Positions 50,093-58,101 of a stretch of DNA of 64,000 nt are shown here, piece by piece (the stretch's first letter is position 1; every line of letters starts with the position of its first letter). A program made the translations under genes and the position numbers. The stretch lies in contig JBASCW010000049.1 in assembly GCA_049651845.1 (NCBI GenBank), forward strand, positions 1 through 64,000, given 5' to 3'. The notes under the pieces are model-generated. The model ran no database searches. It was not told the DNA's origin and was given only the letters and a program-made list of their open reading frames with translations. This stretch comes from RBG-16-66-20 sp049651845. Its GTDB lineage: Bacteria > Pseudomonadota > Gammaproteobacteria > Burkholderiales > SG8-39.

Positions 50093-50850
50093 TTCAGCCC
50101 TTCCGCAGTATCGCCCCTCGGGATGTATTCGGCGCCGATCCAGCCCTGGTAGCCCAGCCGGTCGATGTGCGCGAGCAGCCAGGGGAAGTTGATCTCGCCG
50201 GTGCCCGGCTCGTTGCGATCGGGCACGTCGGCGATCTGGATGTGGCCGATGCGCGCGAGCAGCCGCTCGATGGTCTTCGCGAGATCGCCCTCCACGATCT
50301 GCATGTGGAAAACATCATATTGCAGCTGGAGGTTGTCCGCGCCCGCGGCGTCGATCGCCTCGATGGCTTCCTGCGAGCTGTTGAGAAAGAAGCCGGGGAT
50401 GGTGCGCGGGTTGCAGGGCTCGGTGAGCAGCGTGAGGCCGGCGGCCTCGAGCTTGCCCGCCGCGTAGCGCAGGTTCTCGACCAGCGTCTCGCGCGCCTTC
50501 TCGCGCGCAAGGCTCTCGGGCCGAACGCCCGCAAGCGCGTTCAGCCGCGGGCAGCCGACCGCCTTGGCGTACTCGATCGCGCGCTCCACGCCCTCGCGGA
50601 ACTCGCCTGCGCGCGCCGGCTGGCAGGCGATGCCGCGATCGCCCTTGGCGGCGTCGCCCGCAGGCAGGTTGTGCAGCACCACCTGCAGGCCCGCTTCGCG
50701 CGCGCGCTCGGCGATCTCCTGCGCGCTGCCGAACGGATAGGGGAACTGGTATTCGACATAGCGGAACCCGGCCTTCGCCGCGGCGGCGAAGCGCTCGGCA
50801 AACGGCAGTTGCTGGAACAGCAGCGAAAGATTGGCAGCGAGCTTGGGCAT
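50068..50850 (-). CDS. hyi: Hydroxypyruvate isomerase
   Basis: A 260-residue TIM-barrel isomerase of the xylose-isomerase-like superfamily that converts hydroxypyruvate to tartronate semialdehyde. Typical stretches: AANLSLLFQQLPFAERFAAAAKAGF, VEYQFPY, LTLLTEPCNPRTIPGFFL, LQYDVFHMQIVEGDL, IQIADVPDRNEPGTGEI and WIGAEYIPRG. E. coli Hyi is 258 residues. TATGCT lies six bases before the ATG and there is no Shine-Dalgarno sequence, so the mRNA is probably leaderless. It is divergent from the amino acid ABC transporter and upstream of glcDEF. Confidence 0.94.
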   Translation of the reverse strand: MPKLAANLSLLFQQLPFAERFAAAAKAGFRYVEYQFPYPFGSAQEIAERAREAGLQVVLHNLPAGDAAKGDRGIACQPARAGEFREGVERAIEYAKAVGCPRLNALAGVRPESLAREKARETLVENLRYAAGKLEAAGLTLLTEPCNPRTIPGFFLNSSQEAIEAIDAAGADNLQLQYDVFHMQIVEGDLAKTIERLLARIGHIQIADVPDRNEPGTGEINFPWLLAHIDRLGYQGWIGAEYIPRGDTAEGLKWAAPYLK

Positions 50851-50856
50851 CGGGTT

Positions 50857-50862
50857 AGCATA
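50857..50862 (-). promoter_or_regulatory. -10 box (TATGCT) six bases before hyi
   Basis: On the minus strand TATGCT, then AACCCG, then the hyi ATG at 50850. This would start the hyi-glcD-glcE transcript at the AUG. Confidence 0.5.
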
Positions 50863-50895
50863 GCGCGAAACGCACGCCACATGAGGAGGACGGCC

Positions 50896-51906
50896 ATGAA
50901 ACCACTGCGCGCGACCGCATTCGCCCTCGCCTGCATGTTCGCCGCCGGCGGCGCGCACGCGCAATCGACCCTGGAAGCCGTGCAGAAGAAGGGCTTCGTG
51001 CAATGCGGCGTCAACGTCGGCCTGGCCGGGTTCTCGCAGCCCGACTCGCAGGGCGTCTGGAAGGGCATCGACGTCGACCTGTGCCGCGCGGTCGCAGCGG
51101 CGGTGTTCGGCGACGCCGGCAAGGTGCGCTACACGCCGTTGACGGCGCAGCAGCGCTTCACCGCGCTGCAGTCGGGCGAAGTCGACATCCTGTCGCGCAA
51201 CACCACCTGGACGATCACGCGCGACACGAGCCTGGGGCTCAACTTCGTGGGCGTGAGCTACTACGACGGCCAGGGCTTCATGGTGCCGGCGAAAAAGAAG
51301 GTGAAGAGCGCAAGGCAGCTCAACGGCGCCACAATCTGCGTGCAGCCGGGCACCACCACCGAGCTCAACCTCGCCGACTATTTCCGCACCCACAAGATGA
51401 AGTTCAAGCCGGTGGTGATCGAGAAGCTCGAGGAGGTGCTGAACGCCTATTTCGCGGGCCGCTGCGACGTCTACACCACCGACGTGTCGGGCCTGGTGGC
51501 GGTGCGCGCCTCGCGCGCGCCCAAGCCCGCCGAGCACGTGATCCTGCCCGAGGTGATCTCCAAGGAGCCGCTCGGGCCCGCGGTGCGACACGGCGACGAC
51601 CGCTGGTTCGACGTCGTCAAGTGGTCGCTCTACGCGATGATCGAGGCCGAGGAGCTCGAGCTCAGCTCGAAGAACATCGATCAGCAGGCGGGCAGCGCCA
51701 ACCCCTCGATCCAGCGCTTCGTCGGCGCCACCGGCGACATCGGCAAGATGCTGGGTCTCGACAACCGCTGGGCGCTCAACATCGTCAAGCAGGTCGGCAA
51801 CTACGCCGAGTCGTTCGACGTGAACCTCAAGCCGCTCGGCTTCGAGCGCGGCCTCAACAGGCTCTGGACCAAGGGCGGGCTGCTCTACGCGCCGCCGATT
51901 CGATGA
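50896..51906 (+). CDS. Polar amino acid ABC transporter, binding protein (AapJ-like)
   Basis: A 336-residue periplasmic binding protein with a Sec signal (cleavage after AHA near residue 22). The type II fold is opened by LEAVQKKGFVQCGVNVGLAGFSQPD and includes GIDVDLCRAVAAAVFGD and LSRNTTWTITRD, as in general L-amino acid binding proteins AapJ/BztA. ATG at 50896 is chosen because AGGAGGA lies seven bases upstream; another in-frame ATG at 50881 precedes that site. The two permease genes follow. Confidence 0.94.
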   Translation: MKPLRATAFALACMFAAGGAHAQSTLEAVQKKGFVQCGVNVGLAGFSQPDSQGVWKGIDVDLCRAVAAAVFGDAGKVRYTPLTAQQRFTALQSGEVDILSRNTTWTITRDTSLGLNFVGVSYYDGQGFMVPAKKKVKSARQLNGATICVQPGTTTELNLADYFRTHKMKFKPVVIEKLEEVLNAYFAGRCDVYTTDVSGLVAVRASRAPKPAEHVILPEVISKEPLGPAVRHGDDRWFDVVKWSLYAMIEAEELELSSKNIDQQAGSANPSIQRFVGATGDIGKMLGLDNRWALNIVKQVGNYAESFDVNLKPLGFERGLNRLWTKGGLLYAPPIR

Positions 51907-51948
51907 TCGGGCGGTGCGTCCTGCGATGCGCGCCGCGCGCGCGCTAGC

Positions 51949-52896
51949 TTGAAGCCGCGCGGGCTTGCGCTGCAGGCGGTCGTCGCCGCAGCGCTCGCCC
52001 TCGCCGCCTGGATTTTCTACCGCAACACCGCCGACAACCTCGCCGCGCGCGGCATCGCGAGCGGCTTCGCGTTCCTCTGGCGCGAGGCGGGCTTCGAGAT
52101 CGGCGAGACCGGCCTGCTCGCCTACAGCGCCGCCGACAGCTACCTGCGCGCGCTCGTGGTCGGCCTGGCCAACACCGTGCGCGTCGCCGCGATCGGCATC
52201 GTGCTCGCCACGGTGCTGGGCGCGCTGCTCGGTCTCGCGCGGCTCGCGCCGAACTGGCTGCTCGCCCGGCTTGCCGGCGCCTATGTCGAGGTGGTGCGCA
52301 ACGTGCCGCTGCTGGTGCAGCTGTTCTTCTGGTATGCGCTCCTCTCGGAGGGCCTGCCGCCGCCGGCCGAGGCGCTGCAACCCTTTCCCGGCGTCTATGT
52401 TTCCAACCGCGGCATCTTCTTCCCGCTGCCGGGCGATGCGCCCGAGCTCTCCGGCTTCAATTTCGCGGGCGGCGCGGCGCTCAGCCCCGAGTTCGCCACG
52501 CTGCTGATCGGGCTCACGACCTACACCGCCGGCTTCATCGCCGAGATCGTGCGCGCGGGCATCCTCTCGGTGCCGCGCGGCCAGGTGGACGCGGCGCGCT
52601 CGCTCGGCCTCGCGCGCCGGGCCGAGCTGCGCCACGTGGTGCTGCCGCAGGCGCTGCGCCTGATGGTGCCGCCGATGACCAGCCAGTACCTGAACCTCAC
52701 CAAGAACAGCTCGCTCGCGGTGGCGATCGGCTACCCGGACCTGGTGTCGATCGCCAACACCACCATGAACCAGACCGGCCAGGCGATCGAGGGCGTGGCC
52801 GTGATCATGGCGGTGTTCCTGACCATCAGCCTGTCGATCTCCGCATTCATGAACTGGTACAACCGGCGCGCTGCGCTGCGCGGGCTGGCTGGCTGA
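51949..52896 (+). CDS. Polar amino acid ABC transporter, permease 1 (AapQ-like)
   Basis: A 315-residue inner-membrane permease of the HisM/AapQ group, with the membrane-domain signature LANTVRVAAIGIVLATVLGALLGL, the conserved YVEVVRNVPLLVQLFFWY and the EAA loop ARSLGLARRAELRHVVLPQALRLMVPP. Start TTG at 51949 gives the expected short N-terminal tail. It is eight bases from permease 2. The ATPase of the system is not encoded downstream, where a PuuD-like gene follows. Confidence 0.93.
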   Translation: MKPRGLALQAVVAAALALAAWIFYRNTADNLAARGIASGFAFLWREAGFEIGETGLLAYSAADSYLRALVVGLANTVRVAAIGIVLATVLGALLGLARLAPNWLLARLAGAYVEVVRNVPLLVQLFFWYALLSEGLPPPAEALQPFPGVYVSNRGIFFPLPGDAPELSGFNFAGGAALSPEFATLLIGLTTYTAGFIAEIVRAGILSVPRGQVDAARSLGLARRAELRHVVLPQALRLMVPPMTSQYLNLTKNSSLAVAIGYPDLVSIANTTMNQTGQAIEGVAVIMAVFLTISLSISAFMNWYNRRAALRGLAG

Positions 52897-52904
52897 ATGC
52901 GCGC

Positions 52905-53948
52905 ATGAGCTGGCTGCGGCGCAATCTGTTCTCGAGTTGGCCGAGCGCGCTCGCGACGCTCGCGATCCTCGCGCTCGCGGCGCGCTGGCTGCCGCCGTTC
53001 CTCGACTGGGCGCTCTTCGACGCGGTCTGGCGCGCGCCCGACCCGCGCGCCTGCCGCGAGGCGCAGGGCGCCTGCTGGGCCTTCGTCGCCGAGAAGCACC
53101 GCTTCATCCTGTTCGGCACCTATCCGTACGAGCAGCACTGGCGCCCGGGGTTCGCCACCGCGGTGCTGCTCGCGCTCTGGGGTTTTTCCTCGTTCGCGCG
53201 GTTCTGGCGCTGGTGGTTCGGCGCGGTCTGGGCCGCGGGCCTGGCGCTCATCGCGCTGCTGATGTGGGGCGGCGTGGCGGGCCTGCCTTATGTGGAGAAC
53301 GAGCGCTGGGGCGGCCTGATCCTCACGCTGCTGCTCGCCAGTTTCGGCGTCGCGTTCGCCTTCCCGCTCGCGATCCTGCTCGCGCTCGGGCGCCGCTCGA
53401 AGCTGCCGGTGCTGCGCGGCGCGTGCGTCGCGTACATCGAGCTGATCCGCGGCGTGCCGCTGATCTCGGTGCTGTTCATGGCCTCGGTGATGCTGCCGCT
53501 GTTCCTGCCCGGGGGCGTGTCGATCGACAAGCTGCTGCGCGCGCAGCTCGCGCTGGTGTTCTTCGCGGCGGCGTATCTCGCCGAGGTGGTGCGCGGGGGC
53601 CTGCAGGCGATCCCGCGCCACCAGTACGAGGCGGCGGCGGCGCTCGGCCTGTCGTACTGGCAGACCATGCTGGGCGTGGTGCTGCCGCAGGCGCTGCGGC
53701 TTTCGATCGCGCCGCTCGTGAACACCTTCATCGGCTACTTCAAGGACACCTCGCTGGTGCTGATCATCGGACTGTTCGATCTCCTCAGCACCGTCAAGGT
53801 CTCTTTGCAAGATCCGGCCTGGTCGGGCTTCGGCGTCGAGGCCTATCTTGCGGCGAGCCTCGTGTATTTTGGCTTCTGCTATGCGATGTCGGCCTACAGC
53901 CGCGCGCTGGAACGCGCCGGGCCGGCGAGGCTGCTCGCGCAGACGTGA
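52905..53948 (+). CDS. Polar amino acid ABC transporter, permease 2 (AapM-like)
   Basis: A 347-residue partner permease. An N-terminal helix is followed by a periplasmic loop with ACREAQGACWAFVAEKHRFILFGTYP, typical of AapM/BztC, which occurs only in general amino acid systems. The core has IELIRGVPLISVLFMASVMLPLF and AAALGLSYWQTMLGVVLPQALRLSIAP. It should form a heterodimeric channel with the gene at 51949. An aapP-type ATPase is expected elsewhere in the genome. Confidence 0.94.
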   Translation: MSWLRRNLFSSWPSALATLAILALAARWLPPFLDWALFDAVWRAPDPRACREAQGACWAFVAEKHRFILFGTYPYEQHWRPGFATAVLLALWGFSSFARFWRWWFGAVWAAGLALIALLMWGGVAGLPYVENERWGGLILTLLLASFGVAFAFPLAILLALGRRSKLPVLRGACVAYIELIRGVPLISVLFMASVMLPLFLPGGVSIDKLLRAQLALVFFAAAYLAEVVRGGLQAIPRHQYEAAAALGLSYWQTMLGVVLPQALRLSIAPLVNTFIGYFKDTSLVLIIGLFDLLSTVKVSLQDPAWSGFGVEAYLAASLVYFGFCYAMSAYSRALERAGPARLLAQT

Positions 53949-53991
53949 TAGACTTTTTATCCTCCGCACAAAACTCGAACGGGAGGCTCGG

Positions 53992-54576
53992 ATGGGCGCA
54001 TTCTTCCAATCCCTCGGCCGTACCATCATCGCCGGCATCGTGATCCTGGCGGTCCTGATGATCGCCGCCGGCACCTTCGGCCGCATGGGCGATCACGCCT
54101 ACTGGACGTTCTTCATGCGCTGGCTGCACATCCTCGCCGGCGTGATGTGGATCGGCCTGCTCTGGTACTTCAACTTCGTGCAGACGCCGTCGATGCCGAA
54201 GATCCCCGATGAGCACAAGCCCGCCGTCAGCAAGGTCATCGCGCCGACCGCGCTGTTCTGGTTCCGCTGGGCGGCGCTCGCGACCGTGGTCACCGGCCTG
54301 CTGCTCGCCTGGATGCTCGGCTTCCTCGTGCAGGCGCTCTCGCTCGCGCCGGGCGCGCGCGCGATCGGCATCGGCATGTGGCTCGCGCTGGTGATGGCGT
54401 TCAACGTCTGGTTCATCATCTGGCCGAACCAGAAGAAGGCGCTCGGCATCGTCACGGTGGACGCGACCGCGAAGGCCGCGGCCGCGAAGATGGCCGGCGC
54501 GACCTCGCGCTTCAACACCATGCTGTCGATCCCGATGCTGTACTGCATGGCCGCGCAGTCGCACGGCGGGTTCTGA
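53992..54576 (+). CDS. PuuD-like membrane protein (urate hydroxylase family)
   Basis: A 194-residue protein with four or more membrane helices: about 10-28, 44-64 in FMRWLHILAGVMWIGLLWYFNFVQTP, 88-112 and 120-145 in MWLALVMAFNVWFIIWPNQKKALG. This matches the membrane domain of PuuD-type urate hydroxylases; full-length PuuD also carries a cytochrome c domain, absent here. GGGAGG precedes the ATG. The stop overlaps the next small gene. Urate oxidation is uncertain without the haem part. Confidence 0.82.
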   Translation: MGAFFQSLGRTIIAGIVILAVLMIAAGTFGRMGDHAYWTFFMRWLHILAGVMWIGLLWYFNFVQTPSMPKIPDEHKPAVSKVIAPTALFWFRWAALATVVTGLLLAWMLGFLVQALSLAPGARAIGIGMWLALVMAFNVWFIIWPNQKKALGIVTVDATAKAAAAKMAGATSRFNTMLSIPMLYCMAAQSHGGF

Positions 54577-54842
54577 CCCACAACGAAAGGCTCTGGAAGA
54601 TCTGGTGGCTGTGGGGCACCCCCATGGCCTGGGCGACGAGCGCGCTGGTGCTCGGCGCAGAAGCCTTCCGCGAGGAAGGGCTGCACGGCACGGGCAACCT
54701 GCTCGACGTCGTCCGGCTCGCGCTCTACTGGTACTGGTGCCGGCTGGCCTGGCAATGCTCCGCAAACGTCGGGCATCCCGCCTGGACCATGCTTTCAAGA
54801 GCCGCGCTTGCGTCCGGCTTGCTCCTCACGACCATGATCTAG
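54573..54842 (+). CDS. Small hypothetical membrane-associated protein, start uncertain
   Basis: A frame of up to 89 codons directly after the PuuD-like gene. The segment ERLWKIWWLWGTPMAWATSALVLGAEAFRE resembles the N-terminal helix of a small membrane protein; a second weak hydrophobic region lies at the C-terminus. No ATG or GTG precedes this block. CTG at 54573 overlapping the upstream stop as CTGA would include it; ATG at 54624 would lose it. I do not recognise the family. Confidence 0.5.
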   Translation: MTHNERLWKIWWLWGTPMAWATSALVLGAEAFREEGLHGTGNLLDVVRLALYWYWCRLAWQCSANVGHPAWTMLSRAALASGLLLTTMI

Positions 54843-54859
54843 CGGCCGGCGGTGGCGTC

Positions 54860-55297
54860 CTAGCGCGGCGCGAGCTTCTCCAGGCCGCCCAGCTTCGCGC
54901 CGGGCTTGATGCCGCGCTCGGCGAACCAGCCCCGGTTCATCTCCAGCGCGTAGCGCGCGGGACGCGCGGCGCAATGCGACTGCTCGCTGCGCGGCTGCAT
55001 GTCGGCGATGTTGATGATCGCGCCGCTCTGGTCGATGAACGCCACCGAGAGCGGGATCAGCGTGTTCTTCATCCACATGCAGTGCGCGGCGCTCTCCTCG
55101 AACACGAACACCATGCCCGCGTTCTGCGGCATTGCCTTGCGGTGCATGAGGCCCTGCGAGCGCGTGCTCATGTCGTTCGCGACCTCGGCGCGGATGCGGT
55201 GCATGCCGGCGGTCAGGTCCACGGCAGGCAAGGGCGGCTGCTGCGCGAGCGCGGGCGCAAGCGGCAGCCAGAAGAGGAGCAGGTACGCAAACCGCAT
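54860..55297 (-). CDS. Exported DUF192 protein
   Basis: A 145-residue protein: Sec signal (residues 1-19) and one DUF192 domain with EVANDMSTRSQGLMHRKAMPQNAGMVFVFEE, MWMKNTLIPLSVAFIDQSGAI and AARYALEMNRGWFAERGI-type C-terminus. Function is not established; members are periplasmic and often near stress or cold-shock genes. ATG at 55297 is preferred. Its 5' side is the T-run of a terminator for the upstream gene, so little space remains for a ribosome-binding site. Confidence 0.9.
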   Translation of the reverse strand: MRFAYLLLFWLPLAPALAQQPPLPAVDLTAGMHRIRAEVANDMSTRSQGLMHRKAMPQNAGMVFVFEESAAHCMWMKNTLIPLSVAFIDQSGAIINIADMQPRSEQSHCAARPARYALEMNRGWFAERGIKPGAKLGGLEKLAPR

Positions 55298-55301
55298 CTG
55301 C

Positions 55302-55334
55302 AAAAAAAGAAAAGGCAGGGGCGCGCCCTGCCTT
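55302..55334 (-). terminator. Intrinsic terminator of the Lys/Glu-rich small gene
   Basis: Stem AAGGCAGGG / CCCTGCCTT (55312-55320 and 55326-55334) with a five-base loop, followed on the minus strand by a run of ten pyrimidines, mostly T (TTCTTTTTTT). It lies 20 bases after the stop at 55355 and ends five bases before the DUF192 start codon. Confidence 0.85.
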
Positions 55335-55354
55335 CTCCCTGAAGTAAGGAAGAC

Positions 55355-55525
55355 TTACTTCTTTTTCTCTTCTTTCTTCTCTTCTTTCTTGGCTTCGGCC
55401 TTCTTCTTGCCGTCGTCCTTCTTCTCCATCTTCTTGTCCTGGGCGCCGGCGTGCGAGGCGGCGATGGCGGACACGCTCACAGCCGCGAACATGGCGGCAA
55501 CGATCATCGAAAGCAGCTTGGTCAT
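55355..55525 (-). CDS. Small exported Lys/Glu-rich protein
   Basis: A 56-residue gene with AGGAGA upstream of its ATG. Residues 1-28 are a signal peptide (LLSMIVAAMFAAVSVSAIAASHAGA); the mature part is almost only Lys, Glu, Asp and Ala (KKDDGKKKAEAKKEEKKEEKKK). Similar short Lys-rich exported proteins occur widely in betaproteobacteria with no known role. An inverted repeat GAAGTAAG/CTTACTTC covers the stop codon and the terminator follows. The low-complexity tail is probably disordered. Confidence 0.75.
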   Translation of the reverse strand: MTKLLSMIVAAMFAAVSVSAIAASHAGAQDKKMEKKDDGKKKAEAKKEEKKEEKKK

Positions 55526-55746
55526 TTACAGTCTCCTGAATATGTGGCTTTAAGTTTTTGAACGGGGTGACGCAACGAGTTGCCGCCTCGCCCCGCTGCA
55601 AAAAACGCGCGACGCCCAAAGCGGTTGACCGACCCTCCCGGTACTCTCCCCTCCCTTACTGCAGCTTGCCCTACGCAAGCCATTGTAAACAAAAGAGGAT
55701 TTACCTTCAAACCATGGTAAGCTGTTGTTTTATCAGGATTGTCTGC

Positions 55747-56952
55747 GTGCGGAGTCGAAACCCCTCGAAACCCCTGCGGGGGTTCTTCCTCGCGCTCCTC
55801 GCGCTCTTCGCGGCTTGCGCGCCCGCGCTCGCCGCGCCCTACCTGCCGCGCGACGACGCGGCGGTGCTGGAAACGCTGCCGACGCGAGCGACCGATCCCG
55901 CGGCAGTGCAACTGCGGCGCCTGCGAGTCGCGTTCGCGGCCGCGCCCGGCGATGCCGCCGCCGCTGAAGCGCTCGCGGATCGCTACTTCGAACTGGCGAT
56001 GGCCGAAGGCGACCCGCGCTACGTGGGCTACGCCGAGGCGGTCCTGCGGCGCTGGCCCGAGGCGCCGGCGACGCCGCCCGGGATCCTCGTGCTGCGCGGC
56101 AAGCTGCGCCAGTACCGCCACGATTTCGCCGCGGCGATGGCGGATTTCGATCTCGCCCTGCGCGCGGATCCCGCCAACCTCGCCGCGCGCGCCTGGCGCG
56201 CCGCGCTGTTCATGGTGCAGGCCGACTACGACGGTGCGCGCCGGGAATGCGCGCTGCTCGCGCCGCTCACGAACGAGCTGCACGCAACGGCCTGCATGGC
56301 CTATGTCGATGCCACGACCGGCCAGGCGCGCGCCGCCTACGCGCGGTTGAGTGCCGCGCAGGCGCGCGACGCGGGCGGCCATCCGCAACTCCAGCTGTGG
56401 GTGCAGACGCGCCTCGCGGAGATGGCCTGGCGCGCGGGAGAGTTTGCGGCCGCGGAGCGGCATTTCCGCGCCGGCCTCGCGCTCGGCATCGACGACAACT
56501 TCCTGCTCGCCGCTTACGCCGACTTCCTGCTCGAGCGCGGGCGCGCCGCGGAGGTGGTGCCGCTGCTCGCCCGCTGGGCGCGTTCGGACACGCTGCTACT
56601 GCGCCTTGCGCTCGCGGCGCGCGCGCTGCGGCTGCCGGAGGCCGAGCGCCATGTGCGCACGCTCGGCGAGCGCTTCGCCGAGGCCGGCCTGCGCGGCGAA
56701 AAGCTGCACCAGCAGGAGGAGTCCCGCTTCCTGCTCGAGCTGCGCGGCGATGCGCGCGCGGCACTTGCGTCGGCCGCCGAGAACTACCGCACGCAGCGCG
56801 AGCCACGCGATGCGCAGGTGCTGATCGAGGCGGCGCTCGCCGCGCGCGACCCGGCCGCCGCGGCGCCCGCGTTGCAGTGGCTCGAGTCGAGCGGCTACGA
56901 GGGCGCGCGCCTGCGCGAGGCCGCGGCACGCCTGAAGGCGCTCGGAAAGTGA
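55747..56952 (+). CDS. Exported TPR-like protein
   Basis: A protein of about 401 residues: signal peptide (GFFLALLALFAACAPALAAPY) followed by helical repeats of the tetratricopeptide type (for example AADFDLALRADPANLAARAWRAALFMVQADYDGARRECALLAP and AGEFAAAERHFRAGLALG). It is likely a periplasmic scaffold. GTG at 55747 with AGGA upstream places the signal peptide at the very N-terminus; ATG at 55714 is the alternative. It overlaps the HupE-like gene by 4 bases and is probably its partner. Confidence 0.8.
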   Translation: MRSRNPSKPLRGFFLALLALFAACAPALAAPYLPRDDAAVLETLPTRATDPAAVQLRRLRVAFAAAPGDAAAAEALADRYFELAMAEGDPRYVGYAEAVLRRWPEAPATPPGILVLRGKLRQYRHDFAAAMADFDLALRADPANLAARAWRAALFMVQADYDGARRECALLAPLTNELHATACMAYVDATTGQARAAYARLSAAQARDAGGHPQLQLWVQTRLAEMAWRAGEFAAAERHFRAGLALGIDDNFLLAAYADFLLERGRAAEVVPLLARWARSDTLLLRLALAARALRLPEAERHVRTLGERFAEAGLRGEKLHQQEESRFLLELRGDARAALASAAENYRTQREPRDAQVLIEAALAARDPAAAAPALQWLESSGYEGARLREAAARLKALGK

Positions 56953-58064
56953 AGCTCGTCATCCTCCTGCTGTTGCTGGCTGCGGGATCGGCGCAGGCCC
57001 ACAAGCCGAGCGACAGCTACCTCGCGATCCGGGTGGATGGCGCGGCAGTGCGCGGCCAGTGGGACATCGCGCTGCGCGATCTCGAGTTCGCGCTCGGGCT
57101 GGATGCGGACGGCAACGGCGAGATCACCTGGGGCGAGCTCAAGGCGAAGCGCAGGGAGGTCGAAGCCCTCGCCCTTTCCCGCTTGAGGATTGCTGCGGAC
57201 GGCGATGCCTGCACCCTGACCCCCGCGGAGTTCCTGGTCGACGAGCACAGCGACGGCGCCTATGCGGTACTGCGCTTCGATGCCGCGTGCGGCGCCCGTG
57301 CGCCCGCGGCGCTGGAGATCGGCTACCGCCTGTTCTTCGACCTCGATCCCACGCACCGCGGGCTGCTGCGCTTCGAGCGCGGCGGCGCGACGCAGACCGG
57401 CGTGCTGTCGCCGGAGCAGCCGGCGCTGACCATGCGCGCCGGCGAGTCCTCGCCGCTGGCGCAGTTCCTCGACTACCTGCGCGAGGGCCTCTGGCACATC
57501 TGGATCGGTTTCGACCACGTCCTGTTCGTGCTGTCGCTGCTGCTGCCTTCAGTCCTCGTTCTCAGGAACGGGGCCTGGCAAGCCGCCGGGCGCTTTCGCG
57601 ACACCTTCTGGGACGTCTTCAAGGTGGTGACCTCGTTCACCATCGCGCATTCGATCACCCTGTCGCTCGCCACGCTGTCGGTGATCGCGCTGCCCGCGCG
57701 CCTGGTGGAGTCGGTCATCGCGCTCTCGGTGGTGCTCGCCGCGCTCAACAATCTGCGGCCTGTGGTCGCCGAGCGGCGCTGGGCGGTCGCCTTCGCGTTC
57801 GGCCTGATCCACGGCTTCGGTTTCGCCAGCGTGCTCGCCGATCTCGGCCTGCCGCAGGCAACCCTGCTGCTCGCGCTGGTCGGCTTCAACCTCGGCGTTG
57901 AGGCAGGTCAACTCGCGATCGTGGCGGCCTTCCTGCCGATCGCCTACGCGCTGCGCCGCACCTGGTTCTACCGGCGGCTGGTGTTCGCCGGCGGTTCGGC
58001 GGCGATCGCGCTGGTGGCCTCGGTTTGGCTGGCGGAACGGGTTTTCGACATCAAGCTCCTATAA
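56949..58064 (+). CDS. HupE/UreJ-family membrane protein with an EF-hand
   Basis: A 371-residue protein: signal peptide (about 1-17), a periplasmic domain of about 150 residues, and a C-terminal HupE/UreJ_2 membrane domain (six helices) with FDHVLFVLSLLLPS, the histidine motif FTIAHSITLSLATL and FGLIHGFGFASVLAD. HupE/UreJ proteins are linked to nickel or other metal transport. An EF-hand-like loop DADGNGEITWGE lies at about 49-60. Start GTG at 56949 overlaps the previous stop (GTGA). Confidence 0.9.
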   Translation: MKLVILLLLLAAGSAQAHKPSDSYLAIRVDGAAVRGQWDIALRDLEFALGLDADGNGEITWGELKAKRREVEALALSRLRIAADGDACTLTPAEFLVDEHSDGAYAVLRFDAACGARAPAALEIGYRLFFDLDPTHRGLLRFERGGATQTGVLSPEQPALTMRAGESSPLAQFLDYLREGLWHIWIGFDHVLFVLSLLLPSVLVLRNGAWQAAGRFRDTFWDVFKVVTSFTIAHSITLSLATLSVIALPARLVESVIALSVVLAALNNLRPVVAERRWAVAFAFGLIHGFGFASVLADLGLPQATLLLALVGFNLGVEAGQLAIVAAFLPIAYALRRTWFYRRLVFAGGSAAIALVASVWLAERVFDIKLL

Positions 58065-58065
58065 T
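58060..58065 (+). promoter_or_regulatory. Consensus -10 box for icd
   Basis: A perfect TATAAT overlapping the HupE-like stop. Transcription should start near 58072, giving a leader of about 30 bases that holds CAGGAG before the icd ATG. Confidence 0.6.
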
Positions 58066-58101
58066 GTCGTTTTTTCCGCACATCCCCCCGCAGGAGCATC
58101 C

